A DNA stretch of 55,358 bases from Limnohabitans sp. 2KL-17 (GCF_003063415.1 NZ_NESK01000027.1:1-55358), one strand, 5' to 3'. Positions 27,061 to 36,928 are shown, counted from the stretch's first letter. Numbers and translations: made by a program. The notes: generated by a model from the sequence alone, not told the origin.

Positions 27061-27321
27061 TCAAGCTGAAGCATTGGACGGTGTTGAAACACTGGCCTGA
27101 ACAGCCTCAGCGCCGGGAATTTCGGCTTTGATGTTGGCAGCCATCAGCCCTTTTTCGCCTTCTGTCAGATCAAAGCTGACCCGCGCACCCTCTTTCAAAC
27201 TTTTATAACCCTCAGACTGAATGGCAGAAAAGTGGGCAAAAGCATCAGGACCGCTCCCATCGGGCTGTATGAATCCAAAGCCTTTGGCATCGTTGAACCA
27301 TTTGACGGAACCACTGGGCAT
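27061..27321 (-). CDS. Cold-shock-domain protein
   Basis: 86-residue single CSD protein that binds single-stranded RNA/DNA. It begins [20 protein letters not shown], contains RNP1 (KGFGFI) and an RNP2-like DAFAHF, and ends with a short alanine-rich tail not found in the shortest family members. GGAGA lies six bases before ATG 27321. It is divergent from clpS; in gammaproteobacteria cspD occupies the same place next to clpS-clpA. Confidence 0.93.
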   Translation of the reverse strand: MPSGSVKWFNDAKGFGFIQPDGSGPDAFAHFSAIQSEGYKSLKEGARVSFDLTEGEKGLMAANIKAEIPGAEAVQASVSTPSNASA

Positions 27322-27475
27322 GAGTTGTCTCCATGATGTTGGCGCAGTTTGAATCGACGTTGTCGATTTTGTCAATGTGAGGTTTTCCCCCATACCTCTT
27401 TTTATGACCATCTTCATTCAGGACTTTTGTCCTCAAGCGCCTCAAGATGGTCCAAAGCATCGATAGAATGATTTC

Positions 27476-27835
27476 ATGGCAACGAAAAAACCTGCAAATC
27501 CGACGCTGCCGCCCGTGTTACCCCGAACGCCCGATGGTGGCGATGCGGTGGTACTCGAACGGCTTGCCCAAAAAATTGAACCGCCCCAGATGTTCCAGGT
27601 GGCGATGCTGAACGATGACTACACCCCCATGGAGTTCGTGGTGATGGTCATACAGGAGTTTTTCAGCAAAGACCGCGAGGCGGCCACGCAAATCATGCTC
27701 AAGATTCACCTCGATGGCAAAGGCATTTGTGGCGTTTATTCCCGCGATGTGGCTGCGACAAAGGTGGACCAGGTGCTGGACGCCGCCAAGCAGGCAGGCC
27801 ATCCGCTGCAATGTGTCAGTGAACCTATTGAATAG
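27476..27835 (+). CDS. clpS: ATP-dependent Clp protease adaptor ClpS
   Basis: Adaptor that delivers N-degron substrates to ClpAP. The 119-residue protein has a flexible N-terminal tail (1-35), then the ClpS core with the binding-pocket motif [19 protein letters not shown] and the [16 protein letters not shown] block. It directly precedes clpA with 56 bases between, as in most proteobacteria. Confidence 0.97.
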   Translation: MATKKPANPTLPPVLPRTPDGGDAVVLERLAQKIEPPQMFQVAMLNDDYTPMEFVVMVIQEFFSKDREAATQIMLKIHLDGKGICGVYSRDVAATKVDQVLDAAKQAGHPLQCVSEPIE

Positions 27836-27891
27836 TGGGCCTTACCCCCCACATCGGTTGTATATCTTTAGCAAGGCAAAAAGGAAATCAC

Positions 27892-30228
27892 ATGATTGCC
27901 CAGGAATTGGAAGTCAGTTTGCACATGGCCTTTGTGGAGGCCCGTCAGCAACGCCACGAATTCATCACGGTCGAGCACTTGTTGTTGGCACTGTTGGACA
28001 ACCCCAGCGCCGCTGAAGTGCTGAGGGCTTGCGCCGCCAACATCGATGACTTGCGCAAAGCCTTGAGCAATTTCATCAAGGACAACACCCCACAGGTCGC
28101 CGGTACCGAAGAGGTTGACACACAACCCACTTTGGGTTTCCAAAGGGTCATTCAACGCGCCATCATGCATGTGCAATCCACAGGCAGTGGCAAAAAAGAA
28201 GTGACCGGTGCGAATGTGCTGGTGGCCATTTTTGGCGAAAAAGATTCGCATGCGGTTTACTACTTGCACCAGCAAGGCATCACCCGTCTGGATGTGGTGA
28301 ACTTCATTGCCCATGGCATTCGCAAAAGCGATCCGCCAGAGGCTGCCAAATCAGCCGAAAACCCCTCCAGCTCTGAAGGCGAAGAGGGCTCTGGTGGTGA
28401 GCGGAGCGAAAAAGCCTCGCCCCTTGAGCAATACACCAACAATCTGAACCAGGCGGCCAAGGAAGGCAAGATCGATCCGCTCATCGGTCGTGAATACGAA
28501 GTCGAGCGCACGATCCAGATTTTGTGCCGCCGCCGCAAAAACAACCCCCTGCTGGTGGGCGAAGCGGGTGTTGGCAAAACGGCGATTGCAGAAGGTCTGG
28601 CATGGCGCATCACCCAGGGAACAGTCCCCGATATTTTGGCTGAAGCCACGGTTTATTCGCTGGACATGGGCGCGTTGCTGGCCGGCACCAAGTACCGGGG
28701 TGATTTTGAGCAACGTCTCAAGGGCGTGCTCAAGTCGCTCAAGGACAAGCCCAACGGCATCCTTTTCATCGATGAAATTCACACGCTGATCGGTGCCGGC
28801 GCTGCGTCCGGGGGCACGCTGGATGCATCCAACCTGCTCAAACCTGCGTTGTCCAATGGTCAGCTCAAGTGCATCGGCGCAACCACCTTCACCGAGTACC
28901 GTGGCATTTTTGAAAAAGACGCTGCCCTCAGCCGCCGTTTCCAGAAAGTCGACGTGGTCGAGCCATCCGTTGCGGAGACGGTGGACATTCTCAAAGGCCT
29001 CAAAAGCCGTTTTGAGGACCACCACAGCGTCAAGTACACGCTTGCAGCTTTGCAAGCAGCTGCCGAGTTGTCGGCCAAGTTCATCAATGACCGCCAATTG
29101 CCTGATAAAGCGATTGACGTGATTGATGAGGCTGGTGCCGCCCAAAGGATTCAGGTAGCTTCCAAGCGCAAAAAGACCATCGGCAAGACCGAGATCGAAG
29201 ACATTGTGGCCAAGATCGCCCGCATACCGCCTGCCAATGTCTCCAATGACGATCGCAGCAAACTGCAGACCATTGAGCGCGATCTCAAGTCGGTGGTGTT
29301 CGGCCAAGACAAGGCACTGGAAGTGCTGTCATCGGCGGTCAAGATGGCCCGTTCAGGTTTGGGCAAGACCGACAAGCCGATTGGCTCCTTCCTGTTTTCT
29401 GGCCCCACCGGCGTGGGCAAGACCGAGGCGGCCAAACAGCTGGCTTATATTTTGGGCATCGAGTTGCTCCGCTTTGACATGTCCGAGTACATGGAACGCC
29501 ACGCTGTCAGCCGCTTGATCGGTGCGCCTCCAGGTTACGTGGGTTTTGACCAAGGTGGCTTGCTGACAGAAGCCGTAACCAAGAAGCCACACTGCGTGCT
29601 GTTGCTCGACGAGATCGAAAAAGCCCACCCGGACATCTTCAACGTGTTGTTGCAGGTCATGGACCACGGCACCTTGACCGACAACAACGGGCGCAAGGCC
29701 GACTTCCGCAATGTGATCATCGTCATGACCACCAACGCGGGCGCCGAGACCATGAACAAGGCCACCATCGGGTTCACCAACCCGCGTGTGGCGGGCGACG
29801 AAATGGGCGACATCAAGCGCCTGTTCACACCCGAGTTCCGCAACCGGCTCGATGCGATTGTCAGTTTCCGCCCACTCGACGAGCAGATCATCTTGCGTGT
29901 GGTGGACAAGTTTCTGCTGCAACTGGAAACGCAACTGGCCGAAAAGAAAGTCGAAGTCACTTTCACCGACAAGCTGCGAAAGTTTCTGGGCAAGAAGGGC
30001 TTCGATCCACTCATGGGTGCGCGGCCAATGCAGCGTCTGATTCAGGACACCATCCGCAAGGCCTTGGCCGACGAGTTGCTGTTCGGTCGCCTGACCGATG
30101 GCGGTCGCCTGACTGTGGACATCGATGACAAGGACGAGGTGCTTCTGGACATCACGTCTACCCCCAAGAAGGAAAGCCGTTCTTCGCGCTCTGAACCCAC
30201 AGAGCCTGAAGAGGCCACCGCCAGCTGA
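27892..30228 (+). CDS. clpA: ATP-dependent Clp protease ATP-binding subunit ClpA
   Basis: AAA+ unfoldase that feeds substrates into ClpP. The protein is 778 residues: Clp N-domain (binds ClpS), AAA module 1 with GEAGVGKTA (about 224), no long middle coiled-coil (unlike ClpB), and AAA module 2 with GPTGVGKTE (about 505). A Gly/Ser/Glu-rich linker (SSSEGEEGSGGE, near 165) is notable, as is the acidic C-terminus. AAGGAA precedes ATG 27892; the frame extends up to 27835 but the start MIAQELEVSLHMAF is the family one. It ends at a bidirectional terminator. Confidence 0.97.
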   Translation: MIAQELEVSLHMAFVEARQQRHEFITVEHLLLALLDNPSAAEVLRACAANIDDLRKALSNFIKDNTPQVAGTEEVDTQPTLGFQRVIQRAIMHVQSTGSGKKEVTGANVLVAIFGEKDSHAVYYLHQQGITRLDVVNFIAHGIRKSDPPEAAKSAENPSSSEGEEGSGGERSEKASPLEQYTNNLNQAAKEGKIDPLIGREYEVERTIQILCRRRKNNPLLVGEAGVGKTAIAEGLAWRITQGTVPDILAEATVYSLDMGALLAGTKYRGDFEQRLKGVLKSLKDKPNGILFIDEIHTLIGAGAASGGTLDASNLLKPALSNGQLKCIGATTFTEYRGIFEKDAALSRRFQKVDVVEPSVAETVDILKGLKSRFEDHHSVKYTLAALQAAAELSAKFINDRQLPDKAIDVIDEAGAAQRIQVASKRKKTIGKTEIEDIVAKIARIPPANVSNDDRSKLQTIERDLKSVVFGQDKALEVLSSAVKMARSGLGKTDKPIGSFLFSGPTGVGKTEAAKQLAYILGIELLRFDMSEYMERHAVSRLIGAPPGYVGFDQGGLLTEAVTKKPHCVLLLDEIEKAHPDIFNVLLQVMDHGTLTDNNGRKADFRNVIIVMTTNAGAETMNKATIGFTNPRVAGDEMGDIKRLFTPEFRNRLDAIVSFRPLDEQIILRVVDKFLLQLETQLAEKKVEVTFTDKLRKFLGKKGFDPLMGARPMQRLIQDTIRKALADELLFGRLTDGGRLTVDIDDKDEVLLDITSTPKKESRSSRSEPTEPEEATAS

Positions 30229-30256
30229 AAGCCAAACGGCCCTGTGCTGAAAAACA

Positions 30257-30286
30257 AAAAAGGAGGCCTGTTAAGGCCTCCTTTTT
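30257..30286. terminator. Bidirectional terminator between clpA and the oxidoreductase
   Basis: Twelve-base arms AAAAAGGAGGCC / GGCCTCCTTTTT with loop TGTTAA, between convergent genes. Confidence 0.9.
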
Positions 30287-30320
30287 CATATCCAAATCAC
30301 TCAGCAGTTCAAGCTTTTTG

Positions 30321-31295
30321 TCAGTTGACCATGACCAGTTTGCCTTTGACGCTGCGCGAACCCATCAAGGTGTAGGCCGCCTTCAGATCGTTCATGGGCA
30401 GGGTTCGGTCAATGACGGGCTTGATCTTTCCATGGCTGTACCACTGGGCCAACTCGCCCATCATGGCCGTGTTGGCTTGGGGCTCGCGTCTTGCAAAGTC
30501 ACCCCAAAAAACACCGACCAATGAGGCGCCTTTGAGCAAAGGCAAGTTCAAAGGCAGTGAAGGAATGGGTCCACCTGCGAAGCCCACCACCAGGTAGCGG
30601 CCACGCCACGCGATGGAGCGGAAGGAGGGCTCGGCCAGATCGCCTCCCACAGGGTCATAAATCACGTCGGGGCCCCGGCCTTCGGTCAGTGATTTCAGGG
30701 CTTCGCGCAGGTTCTCGCGGCTGTAATTGATGGTGGCGTCCGCCCCCAGCGAGGTGCACAGGGCACATTTTTCGTCGGTCGATGCCGCTGCAATCACTTT
30801 GGCGCCCATGGCTTTGGCAATCTGTATGGCAGCCGTACCAACGCCCCCTGCAGCACCCAGCACCAACACGGTTTCGCCGGTTTTCAGCGCGGCACGGTCC
30901 ACCAGCGCGTGGTGCGAGGTGGCATAGGTCATGATGAAAGCCGCGCCGTCGACGGCTGAAAAACCGGCAGGCAAAGGCATGCACAGTTTGGCGGGCGCCA
31001 GTGTGTGGGTTCCAAAGCCACCGGTGCCCGACAGGCAGGCCACACTTTGCCCCACTTTAAGGTGGCTAACCCCATCGCCGATGGCTTGCACAACACCCGC
31101 GTATTCGGAACCCGGCACAAAGGGCAACTCGGGTTTCATCTGGTACTTGTTCTGGACGATCAGCAAATCCGGAAAGTTCAGGCTGGCTGCCTGAATTTGT
31201 ATGAGGACCTGACCCGGGCCGGGCGTTGGTGTGGGCAGTTCTTTCCAGGTGAGGGCGTCAACCCCGACAGGGTTCTCGCAAAGCCAAGCGTGCAT
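30321..31295 (-). CDS. NADPH:quinone oxidoreductase-like (zinc-independent MDR)
   Basis: 324-residue medium-chain dehydrogenase/reductase. It has the GroES-like N-terminal domain (FVPGSEYAGVVQAIGDGV) and a Rossmann domain with VLGAAGGVGTAAIQIAKAMG and IYDPVGGDLAEPS. It lacks the structural-zinc cysteine cluster, which places it in the quinone reductase/crotonase-like QOR group. AGGAGA six bases before ATG 31295 fixes the start. It is divergent from surE with 155 bases between. The substrate is unknown. Confidence 0.88.
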   Translation of the reverse strand: MHAWLCENPVGVDALTWKELPTPTPGPGQVLIQIQAASLNFPDLLIVQNKYQMKPELPFVPGSEYAGVVQAIGDGVSHLKVGQSVACLSGTGGFGTHTLAPAKLCMPLPAGFSAVDGAAFIMTYATSHHALVDRAALKTGETVLVLGAAGGVGTAAIQIAKAMGAKVIAAASTDEKCALCTSLGADATINYSRENLREALKSLTEGRGPDVIYDPVGGDLAEPSFRSIAWRGRYLVVGFAGGPIPSLPLNLPLLKGASLVGVFWGDFARREPQANTAMMGELAQWYSHGKIKPVIDRTLPMNDLKAAYTLMGSRSVKGKLVMVN

Positions 31296-31450
31296 ACAAC
31301 TTCTCCTTGATGGGTGCTTCATGGGCAGGGCTGCATCTTAGGCAACTGCAGGGGCGAGGTCGTGTCCCCCGAGCGACCAATTTCAGCAAGTCGATGAATG
31401 CGCTGGCGAGGGGGCTGCCGCCTACAATGATCGGATTGACAGGACACACC

Positions 31451-32221
31451 ATGAAAATTCTCATTTCCAATGACGATGGTTTCCGCGCCGAGGGGATTGT
31501 GGCCTTGTATGAGGCGCTTAAAACCATTGCCGAAGTGGAGGTGGTGGCGCCCGAACAGAACAACAGTGCCAAATCCAATGCATTGACCTTGCACACGCCC
31601 TTGTATATGCACCGGGCTGACAACGGGTTTCGATACGTGAATGGCACACCCGCCGACTGTGTCCACATTGCATTGACGGGTTTGCTGGGGTACCGACCTG
31701 ATCTGGTGATTTCTGGCATCAACAACGGCGCCAACATGGGCGATGACACCCTCTATTCAGGCACTGTTGGCGCCGCCATGGAAGGCTATTTGTTTGGCAT
31801 TCCAGCCATGGCGGTGTCCCAAATCGACAAAGGCTGGGCACACATTGACTCTGCGGCTTTCAAAGTCAGGCAGCTGGTCCAGCAAATGCAAGCCGGGGAC
31901 TTGCTCGGCACGCGGCCATGGCTGCTGAATGTGAACATTCCCAATCTTCCGCTGGAACAAATCAAGCCTGCACGGCTGTGTCGCCTCGGTCGACGCCATG
32001 CCGCGGAGCCTGTCATCACCCAGCTTGATCCCCGTGGGCAAACGATGTACTGGATTGGCAATGCAGGCGCTGCCATGGACGACAGCGACGGCACTGACTT
32101 TCACGCCGCAAATTTGGGCCATGTGGTGGTGACGCCGCTCAAGGTTGACTTGACCGACCACGCCCAGCTGGACCACTGGAGCCAAGCCTTTGGCCGAATC
32201 AACACCCAGAACAAAGCATGA
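31451..32221 (+). CDS. surE: 5'-nucleotidase SurE
   Basis: Metal-dependent survival phosphatase acting on nucleoside 5'/3'-monophosphates. The 256-residue protein begins MKILISNDDGFRAEGI with the metal-binding DD, then VVAPEQNNSAKSN, VNGTPADCVHIAL, VISGINNGANMGDD and YSGTVGAAMEG. The frame is open from 31307 but the family start is at 31451. The last four bases overlap the pcm start (ATGA). Confidence 0.97.
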   Translation: MKILISNDDGFRAEGIVALYEALKTIAEVEVVAPEQNNSAKSNALTLHTPLYMHRADNGFRYVNGTPADCVHIALTGLLGYRPDLVISGINNGANMGDDTLYSGTVGAAMEGYLFGIPAMAVSQIDKGWAHIDSAAFKVRQLVQQMQAGDLLGTRPWLLNVNIPNLPLEQIKPARLCRLGRRHAAEPVITQLDPRGQTMYWIGNAGAAMDDSDGTDFHAANLGHVVVTPLKVDLTDHAQLDHWSQAFGRINTQNKA

Positions 32222-33009
32222 ACAAGCGTCCTGGTTTTCCGATCCAGTTGTCGCAAACTGGTGCAGCGGGTCCCCCCAGCAAAAGCAAACCTTCAGTGCC
32301 CGCACGTTCGGGATTGAATCCGGGCGTTGTGTTGGCGCGTGCTGCTTCCAGCGTGTCAGGCGTGGGGCTGGACTCGGATGCGGTCAGGGCGCGCATGGTC
32401 CAAAAGCTGGCAGAGCAAGGCGTCAAGGACCCCCGTGTACTTGAGGCCATGGGATTGGTGGAGCGCCATTGTTTTGTGGAAAGCGCGCTGGTTAATCAGG
32501 CCTACGAAGACACGAGTTTGCCCATCGGCTTGGGGCAGACCATCTCCAAGCCGAATGTGGTGGCGCGCATGGTCGAATTGCTGTGCCAAGACGCGACAGG
32601 CAAGCTAGGCCGGGTTCTGGAAATTGGCACTGGTTGTGGCTACCAGGCTGCCGTGCTCAGCCATGTGGCTACAGAGGTCTACAGCATTGAGCGATTGCGC
32701 GGCTTGCACGAAAAAGCCCGAGCCAATTTGCGTCCATTCAGGCTGCACAACGTCCATCTTATTTTTGGGGATGGCATGCTGGGCTATCCGAAGGGGGCGC
32801 CCTATGCTGGCATCATCTCGGCGGCGGGTGGCGACGCAGTCCCCCAGGCCTGGCTGGACCAACTGGCAGTTGGCGGTCGAGTGATCGCGCCGACCATCAC
32901 TTCAGCAGGTCACCAAGCCTTGGTGGTCATTCTAAAAACGTCTCTGGGTTTCGAGCGCCAGGTTCTCGAGGCCGTGCATTTTGTACCTCTAAAATCAGGC
33001 GTTGCCTGA
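32218..33009 (+). CDS. pcm: Protein-L-isoaspartate O-methyltransferase
   Basis: Uses SAM to methylate isoaspartyl residues and so start repair of aged proteins. It has 263 residues, about 50 longer than E. coli Pcm because of a low-complexity N-terminal extension (1-50). The core has PIGLGQTISKPNVVARM, SAM-binding VLEIGTGCGYQAAVLS, and the YSIERL strand. The ATG overlaps the surE stop. nlpD follows after 14 bases. Confidence 0.95.
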   Translation: MNKRPGFPIQLSQTGAAGPPSKSKPSVPARSGLNPGVVLARAASSVSGVGLDSDAVRARMVQKLAEQGVKDPRVLEAMGLVERHCFVESALVNQAYEDTSLPIGLGQTISKPNVVARMVELLCQDATGKLGRVLEIGTGCGYQAAVLSHVATEVYSIERLRGLHEKARANLRPFRLHNVHLIFGDGMLGYPKGAPYAGIISAAGGDAVPQAWLDQLAVGGRVIAPTITSAGHQALVVILKTSLGFERQVLEAVHFVPLKSGVA

Positions 33010-33023
33010 ACAAGTAAAGCCCG

Positions 33024-33893
33024 ATGAATTTCAATTCTTCTTTTCGCCCCCTGGTTTTGACGGTGATGGTCTCTGCATTGCTTTCAGGCTGCACGACTAC
33101 ACCCCGAACTCCGGCGCCCGTGGAAGACCGGACCGCCATGGGCCGTTCGCCCGCCCCAACCCCCGCAACGCCTGCCACTGAATTGGTCAAACCTTTGCCG
33201 GGCAGTGAAAATGCAGGCAAGCCTGGTTATTACACTGTCCAGCGTGGTGACACCTTGACCCGCATTGGTTTGGACAACGGTCAAGGATGGCGTGATTTGG
33301 CCCGATGGAACAATCTGACCAACCCAGATCTGATTGAAGTGGGTCAGGTGCTGCGGGTCGCCCCTCCCGGTGGTGCCGTAGAAACAGCTGGCGTGGTGGT
33401 TCGGCCGATCGCACCGACTTCAAATTCATCCCCCGTTGTGACCTCGGCAAAATCTGAGCCTAATTTGGTGAATCAACCGAACAACGCCAACGCCAACGCC
33501 AACGCCAACGCCAATGCCAATGACGAAGGCTTGGGGTTTATCTGGCCTGCCAACGGTTCACTGATTGCGGGATTTGACGAAGTCAAAAACAAAGGCCTCG
33601 ACATCGCAGGCAAAGCGGGTGACACCGTGATGGCGGCCGCTGACGGCCAGGTGGTTTATGCCGGTGCCGGGTTGAGGGGTTATGGGAACCTGATCATCCT
33701 CAAGCACAACAGCACGTTCTTGACGGCTTACGCACACAACCAGGCCTTGCTGGTCAAGGAAGACCAAAAAGTTCGCAAAGGGCAAAAAATTGCCGAAATG
33801 GGCAAGTCTGACTCGGACCGGGTCAAGCTCCACTTTGAGGTGCGTCGCCAAGGCAAACCGGTGGACCCTGCCCAACTCTTGCCCGCCCGTTAA
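33024..33893 (+). CDS. nlpD: NlpD-like lipoprotein (LysM + degenerate M23)
   Basis: 289-residue predicted lipoprotein: signal ending in lipobox LSGC (Cys23), a LysM peptidoglycan-binding domain (YYTVQRGDTLTRIG, about 69-113), a low-complexity linker with an Asn-Ala run (154-166), and an M23/LytM domain (from about 172). The M23 domain lacks the usual zinc-binding histidines (KGLDIAG, AYAHN, LHFEVR), as in NlpD/EnvC, which activate cell-wall amidases instead of cutting peptidoglycan. It sits after surE-pcm as usual, but the rpoS gene that normally follows is missing. Confidence 0.92.
   Translation: MNFNSSFRPLVLTVMVSALLSGCTTTPRTPAPVEDRTAMGRSPAPTPATPATELVKPLPGSENAGKPGYYTVQRGDTLTRIGLDNGQGWRDLARWNNLTNPDLIEVGQVLRVAPPGGAVETAGVVVRPIAPTSNSSPVVTSAKSEPNLVNQPNNANANANANANANDEGLGFIWPANGSLIAGFDEVKNKGLDIAGKAGDTVMAAADGQVVYAGAGLRGYGNLIILKHNSTFLTAYAHNQALLVKEDQKVRKGQKIAEMGKSDSDRVKLHFEVRRQGKPVDPAQLLPAR
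33483..33518 (+). repeat. Hexanucleotide repeat inside nlpD
   Basis: Five copies of AACGCC and one AATGCC encode the Asn-Ala run in the linker. Changes in copy number stay in frame and would only alter linker length. Confidence 0.9.
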
Positions 33894-34014
33894 GGCAAGC
33901 GCCATTTGCCCTGGCAAGTCTCTGAGGTTTTTCTAAAGCCGATTGAATGGGACCTGTCTGGTGCATTGAGGTTTTAAGAAATTGCGGTGCCTCACATCCT
34001 GAGACAATCAGTCC

Positions 34015-35451
34015 ATGAGCGAACCAGATATTTCCCTTTCTCAAGCCCACGCTGCCGAAGCCAGCCATTCCAGTGCCGACCTGCCTGAGGGCTGGTTGCG
34101 CGTTGGCTCTTTGGACATGGAGGCTCAAGGCATCGCCCGCAGGCCCGATGGCAAAGTGGTTTTCATCGAAGGTGCATTGCCTTTTGAGGTGGTTTCGGTT
34201 CAAGTCAGTCGCAAAAAAAGCAGCTTTGAGCATGGCACCGTGACCGAGATTCACCACGAATCTTCCCAACGCGTTCGCCCGGGCTGCCCGCATTTCGGGC
34301 TGCACACAGGCTCGTGCGGCGGTTGCAAGATGCAGCACCTCGAGGTTTCTGCTCAGGTGGCCATCAAGCAGCGGGTGCTTGAAGACAATTTATGGCACTT
34401 GGGCAAAGTCAAAGCCGAAACCATGTTGCGACCCATCGAAGGGCCCGCCTGGGGCTACCGCTACCGTGCCCGCCTGTCGGTGCGTTATGTGATCAAAAAA
34501 GGAGACGTGCTGATTGGCTTTCACGAACGCAAAAGCCGCTACATCGCCGACATGAAGGTCTGTCCAGTTTTGCCACCGCATGTCAGCAAGATGCTGCTGC
34601 CACTGCGCAAGCTGATCGGCCAGATGGATGCTCGGGAGACCGTGCCTCAGTTGGAACTGGCCTGCGGCGACGAAGTCACCGCCTTGGTATTGCGCCACCT
34701 GGAACCCTTGAGCGACGGTGACAAAGCCTTGCTGCGCGAGTTTGCCGCTGCGCAAAATGTGCAATGGTGGTTGCAGCCAAAAGGGCCCGACACGGTGCGC
34801 CTGTTGGACGAAGGCGGCCCACAACTCAGTTATGGTCTGCCCGACTTTGCCATCAACATGCCCTTCAGGCCCACAGACTTCACCCAGGTTAACCCGTTCA
34901 TCAACCGGGTTTTGGTGGCCCGAGCGCTGCGTTTGCTGCAAGTGCAAAAGAACGAGCGCGTCATCGACTGGTTTTGCGGCTTGGGCAATTTCACCTTGCC
35001 TCTGGCCACTCAGGCAGCGCAGGTGCTGGGGATAGAAGGTGCCGAGACCCTGGTGGTCAGGTCTCGGGACAATTACGACCGCAACCAGGCATCACGCTCT
35101 GAGGGGCAAGCCCTTGCACCCACCCGGTTTGTCGCCCGCAACCTGTTTGACATGACCCCCGACATGCTGGTGGCCGATGGCAGCGCCGAAAAATGGCTGG
35201 TGGACCCACCCCGTGAGGGCGCATTTGCATTGTCAAAGGCGCTGGCTGAATTGAATGAAAACCAGGATTTACGCCAGGGCTGGACACCACCTCAACGCAT
35301 TGTTTACGTGAGTTGCAACCCCGCAACGCTGGCCCGCGATGCGGGAATTTTGGTGCATCGGGCTGGCTACCGCTGCGTCAGCGCAGGTGTGATCAACATG
35401 TTCGCGCATACGGCACATGTGGAAAGTATGGCGGTGTTTGAGTTGGCTTGA
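34015..35451 (+). CDS. rlmD: 23S rRNA (uracil-1939-C5)-methyltransferase
   Basis: SAM-dependent enzyme making m5U1939 in 23S rRNA. The 478-residue protein has a TRAM-like N-terminal region, an iron-sulfur site with Cys91, Cys101 and Cys104 ([14 protein letters not shown]) plus a later Cys in [12 protein letters not shown] motif [14 protein letters not shown], and the catalytic cysteine in [12 protein letters not shown]. It stands directly downstream of nlpD with 121 bases between. A perfect terminator follows. Confidence 0.94.
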   Translation: MSEPDISLSQAHAAEASHSSADLPEGWLRVGSLDMEAQGIARRPDGKVVFIEGALPFEVVSVQVSRKKSSFEHGTVTEIHHESSQRVRPGCPHFGLHTGSCGGCKMQHLEVSAQVAIKQRVLEDNLWHLGKVKAETMLRPIEGPAWGYRYRARLSVRYVIKKGDVLIGFHERKSRYIADMKVCPVLPPHVSKMLLPLRKLIGQMDARETVPQLELACGDEVTALVLRHLEPLSDGDKALLREFAAAQNVQWWLQPKGPDTVRLLDEGGPQLSYGLPDFAINMPFRPTDFTQVNPFINRVLVARALRLLQVQKNERVIDWFCGLGNFTLPLATQAAQVLGIEGAETLVVRSRDNYDRNQASRSEGQALAPTRFVARNLFDMTPDMLVADGSAEKWLVDPPREGAFALSKALAELNENQDLRQGWTPPQRIVYVSCNPATLARDAGILVHRAGYRCVSAGVINMFAHTAHVESMAVFELA

Positions 35452-35475
35452 GCCGAGTGAGGGGCCTTGCAGCCA

Positions 35476-35503
35476 AAAAAAGGCTCCCTAGGGAGCCTTT
35501 TTT
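35476..35503. terminator. Bidirectional terminator after rlmD
   Basis: AAAAAAGGCTCCC-TA-GGGAGCCTTTTTT is a perfect 28-base palindrome between convergent genes. Confidence 0.88.
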
Positions 35504-35534
35504 GAGCGGTATTGCCACTCTGTGACTTGGTGGC

Positions 35535-36230
35535 TTAATCGCGTTCGCCACCCATGATGCCCAGCAATGCCAGAAGGCTCTGGAACACGTTGAAGATGTC
35601 CAGGTAAAGGGCCAGCGTGGCACTGATGTAGTTGGTTTCACCGCCGTCAATGATTTGCTTGATGTCATACAGCATGTAAGCGCTGAATATGCCAATGGCC
35701 ATGACAGATATGACCATCATGCCGACAGTGGAGCCAACAAACACGTTGATGATGCCGCCAATCATGATGGCCAACGCGCCTACAAACAACCATTTGGACA
35801 TGCCCGAAATATCGCGCTTGATCGTGCTGGCCAGGCTGGCCATGACGAAGAACACGCCGGCGCTCCCTGCAAAGGCGGTCATGATCAAGTCAGAGCCGTT
35901 CTTGAAACCCAACACCATAGCGATCATGCGCGACAGCATCAAACCCATGAAGAATGTGAAGGCCAACAACACGGGAACGCCTGCTGCAGTGTTTTTGGTC
36001 TTTTCGATGGCAAACATGAAGCCAAATGCCCCAGCCAGGAAAACAACCAAACCCATGCCGCCCGACAGCGAGCGGGTGATTCCTGTGGTCACGCCAAGCC
36101 ATGCGCCCAGGACAGTAGGCAGCAAGCTGAGGGCGAGCAGCCAATAGGTGTTGCGCAGAACGCGGTTGCGTGTGGCCAAGTCGGAGCCATGGCCCCAATC
36201 TGTGGTGTTAAGTGTGCGTAGGTCGCTCAT
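35535..36230 (-). CDS. Bax inhibitor-1/YccA family membrane protein
   Basis: 231-residue inner-membrane protein with about seven transmembrane segments and the BI-1 pattern (GVFFVMASLAS, VFVGSTVGMMVISVMAIGIF, SAYMLYDIKQIIDGGETNYI, ATLALYLDIFNVFQSLLALL). The relatives YccA and YbhL are linked to FtsH proteolysis and calcium-leak activity respectively; which applies here is unknown. AGGAGAGATTC directly precedes ATG 36230, which decides the start. Confidence 0.92.
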   Translation of the reverse strand: MSDLRTLNTTDWGHGSDLATRNRVLRNTYWLLALSLLPTVLGAWLGVTTGITRSLSGGMGLVVFLAGAFGFMFAIEKTKNTAAGVPVLLAFTFFMGLMLSRMIAMVLGFKNGSDLIMTAFAGSAGVFFVMASLASTIKRDISGMSKWLFVGALAIMIGGIINVFVGSTVGMMVISVMAIGIFSAYMLYDIKQIIDGGETNYISATLALYLDIFNVFQSLLALLGIMGGERD

Positions 36231-36412
36231 GAATCTCTCCTGTTCAAACCCTGAATTCAGGGCCATTGCATTTTAGGGTGTGGTCGGTCCTCTCTGCTTA
36301 TATCCGCACAGCCATGGGGTTATCGGGTGAATCAGTTTTGCGTGGAGGTGTGCAATGGCGGGTGTAGTGGCCGTGTATCCTTGCGGTTTTCAAACTCAGC
36401 GTCCACAAAAAC

Positions 36413-36820
36413 ATGAAATCACAAGCCACTCTCGAATCCTCCGATATCAAAGCCATTGCCGCTGCAGCCGAAGCCGAGGCGATCCAGAACAACTGGGCGG
36501 TGAGTATCGCCATCGTGGATGCGGGCGGTCATTTGTTGCACTTCACCCGTCTGGATGGTGCTCCGCCGCTTTCCTCGCACATCGCACCTGCCAAAGCGCA
36601 TACGGCCGCTTTGGGTCGTCGCGAGACCAAGGGCTATGAAGATATCATCAATGGCGGTCGTTTCTCGTTTTTGTCTGCCCCTGCCGTACAGGGGATGCTT
36701 GAAGGGGGTGTACCGATCATGAAAGACGGGGCTTGCCTGGGTGCGGTGGGCGTGAGTGGGGTCAAATCCAGCGAAGATGCGCAGATTGCCAAAGCCGGTA
36801 TTGCTGCCATTGGCCTATAA
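36413..36820 (+). CDS. GlcG/HbpS-like (DUF336) protein
   Basis: 135-residue protein of the GlcG/HbpS family, with SIAIVDAGGHLLHFTRLDGA, SHIAPAKAHTAALGR and GGVPIMKDGACLGAVGVSGV. Some relatives bind haem or cobalamin-type ligands; none is proven for this one. It is a lone gene with its own terminator (36881). Divergent from the Bax-inhibitor gene with about 180 bases between that hold no obvious site. Confidence 0.88.
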   Translation: MKSQATLESSDIKAIAAAAEAEAIQNNWAVSIAIVDAGGHLLHFTRLDGAPPLSSHIAPAKAHTAALGRRETKGYEDIINGGRFSFLSAPAVQGMLEGGVPIMKDGACLGAVGVSGVKSSEDAQIAKAGIAAIGL

Positions 36821-36880
36821 TGGCTTGCTGGCCTTCAGAGGTCATTGAGTTGGCAACATTGCCATAGGTCGACCCCCAGA

Positions 36881-36906
36881 AAAAAGCCGCTGAAAAGCGG
36901 CTTTTT
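36881..36906. terminator. Terminator between the GlcG-like gene and ilvD
   Basis: AAAAAGCCGCT, GAAA loop, AGCGGCTTTTT; serves two convergent genes. Confidence 0.9.
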
Positions 36907-36928
36907 AGCTGAGTACTTTTTGACGGTA

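Noticed and set aside
28351..29307. 318-codon minus-strand frame over clpA
   Set aside because: Antisense to clpA, with no motif; same explanation.
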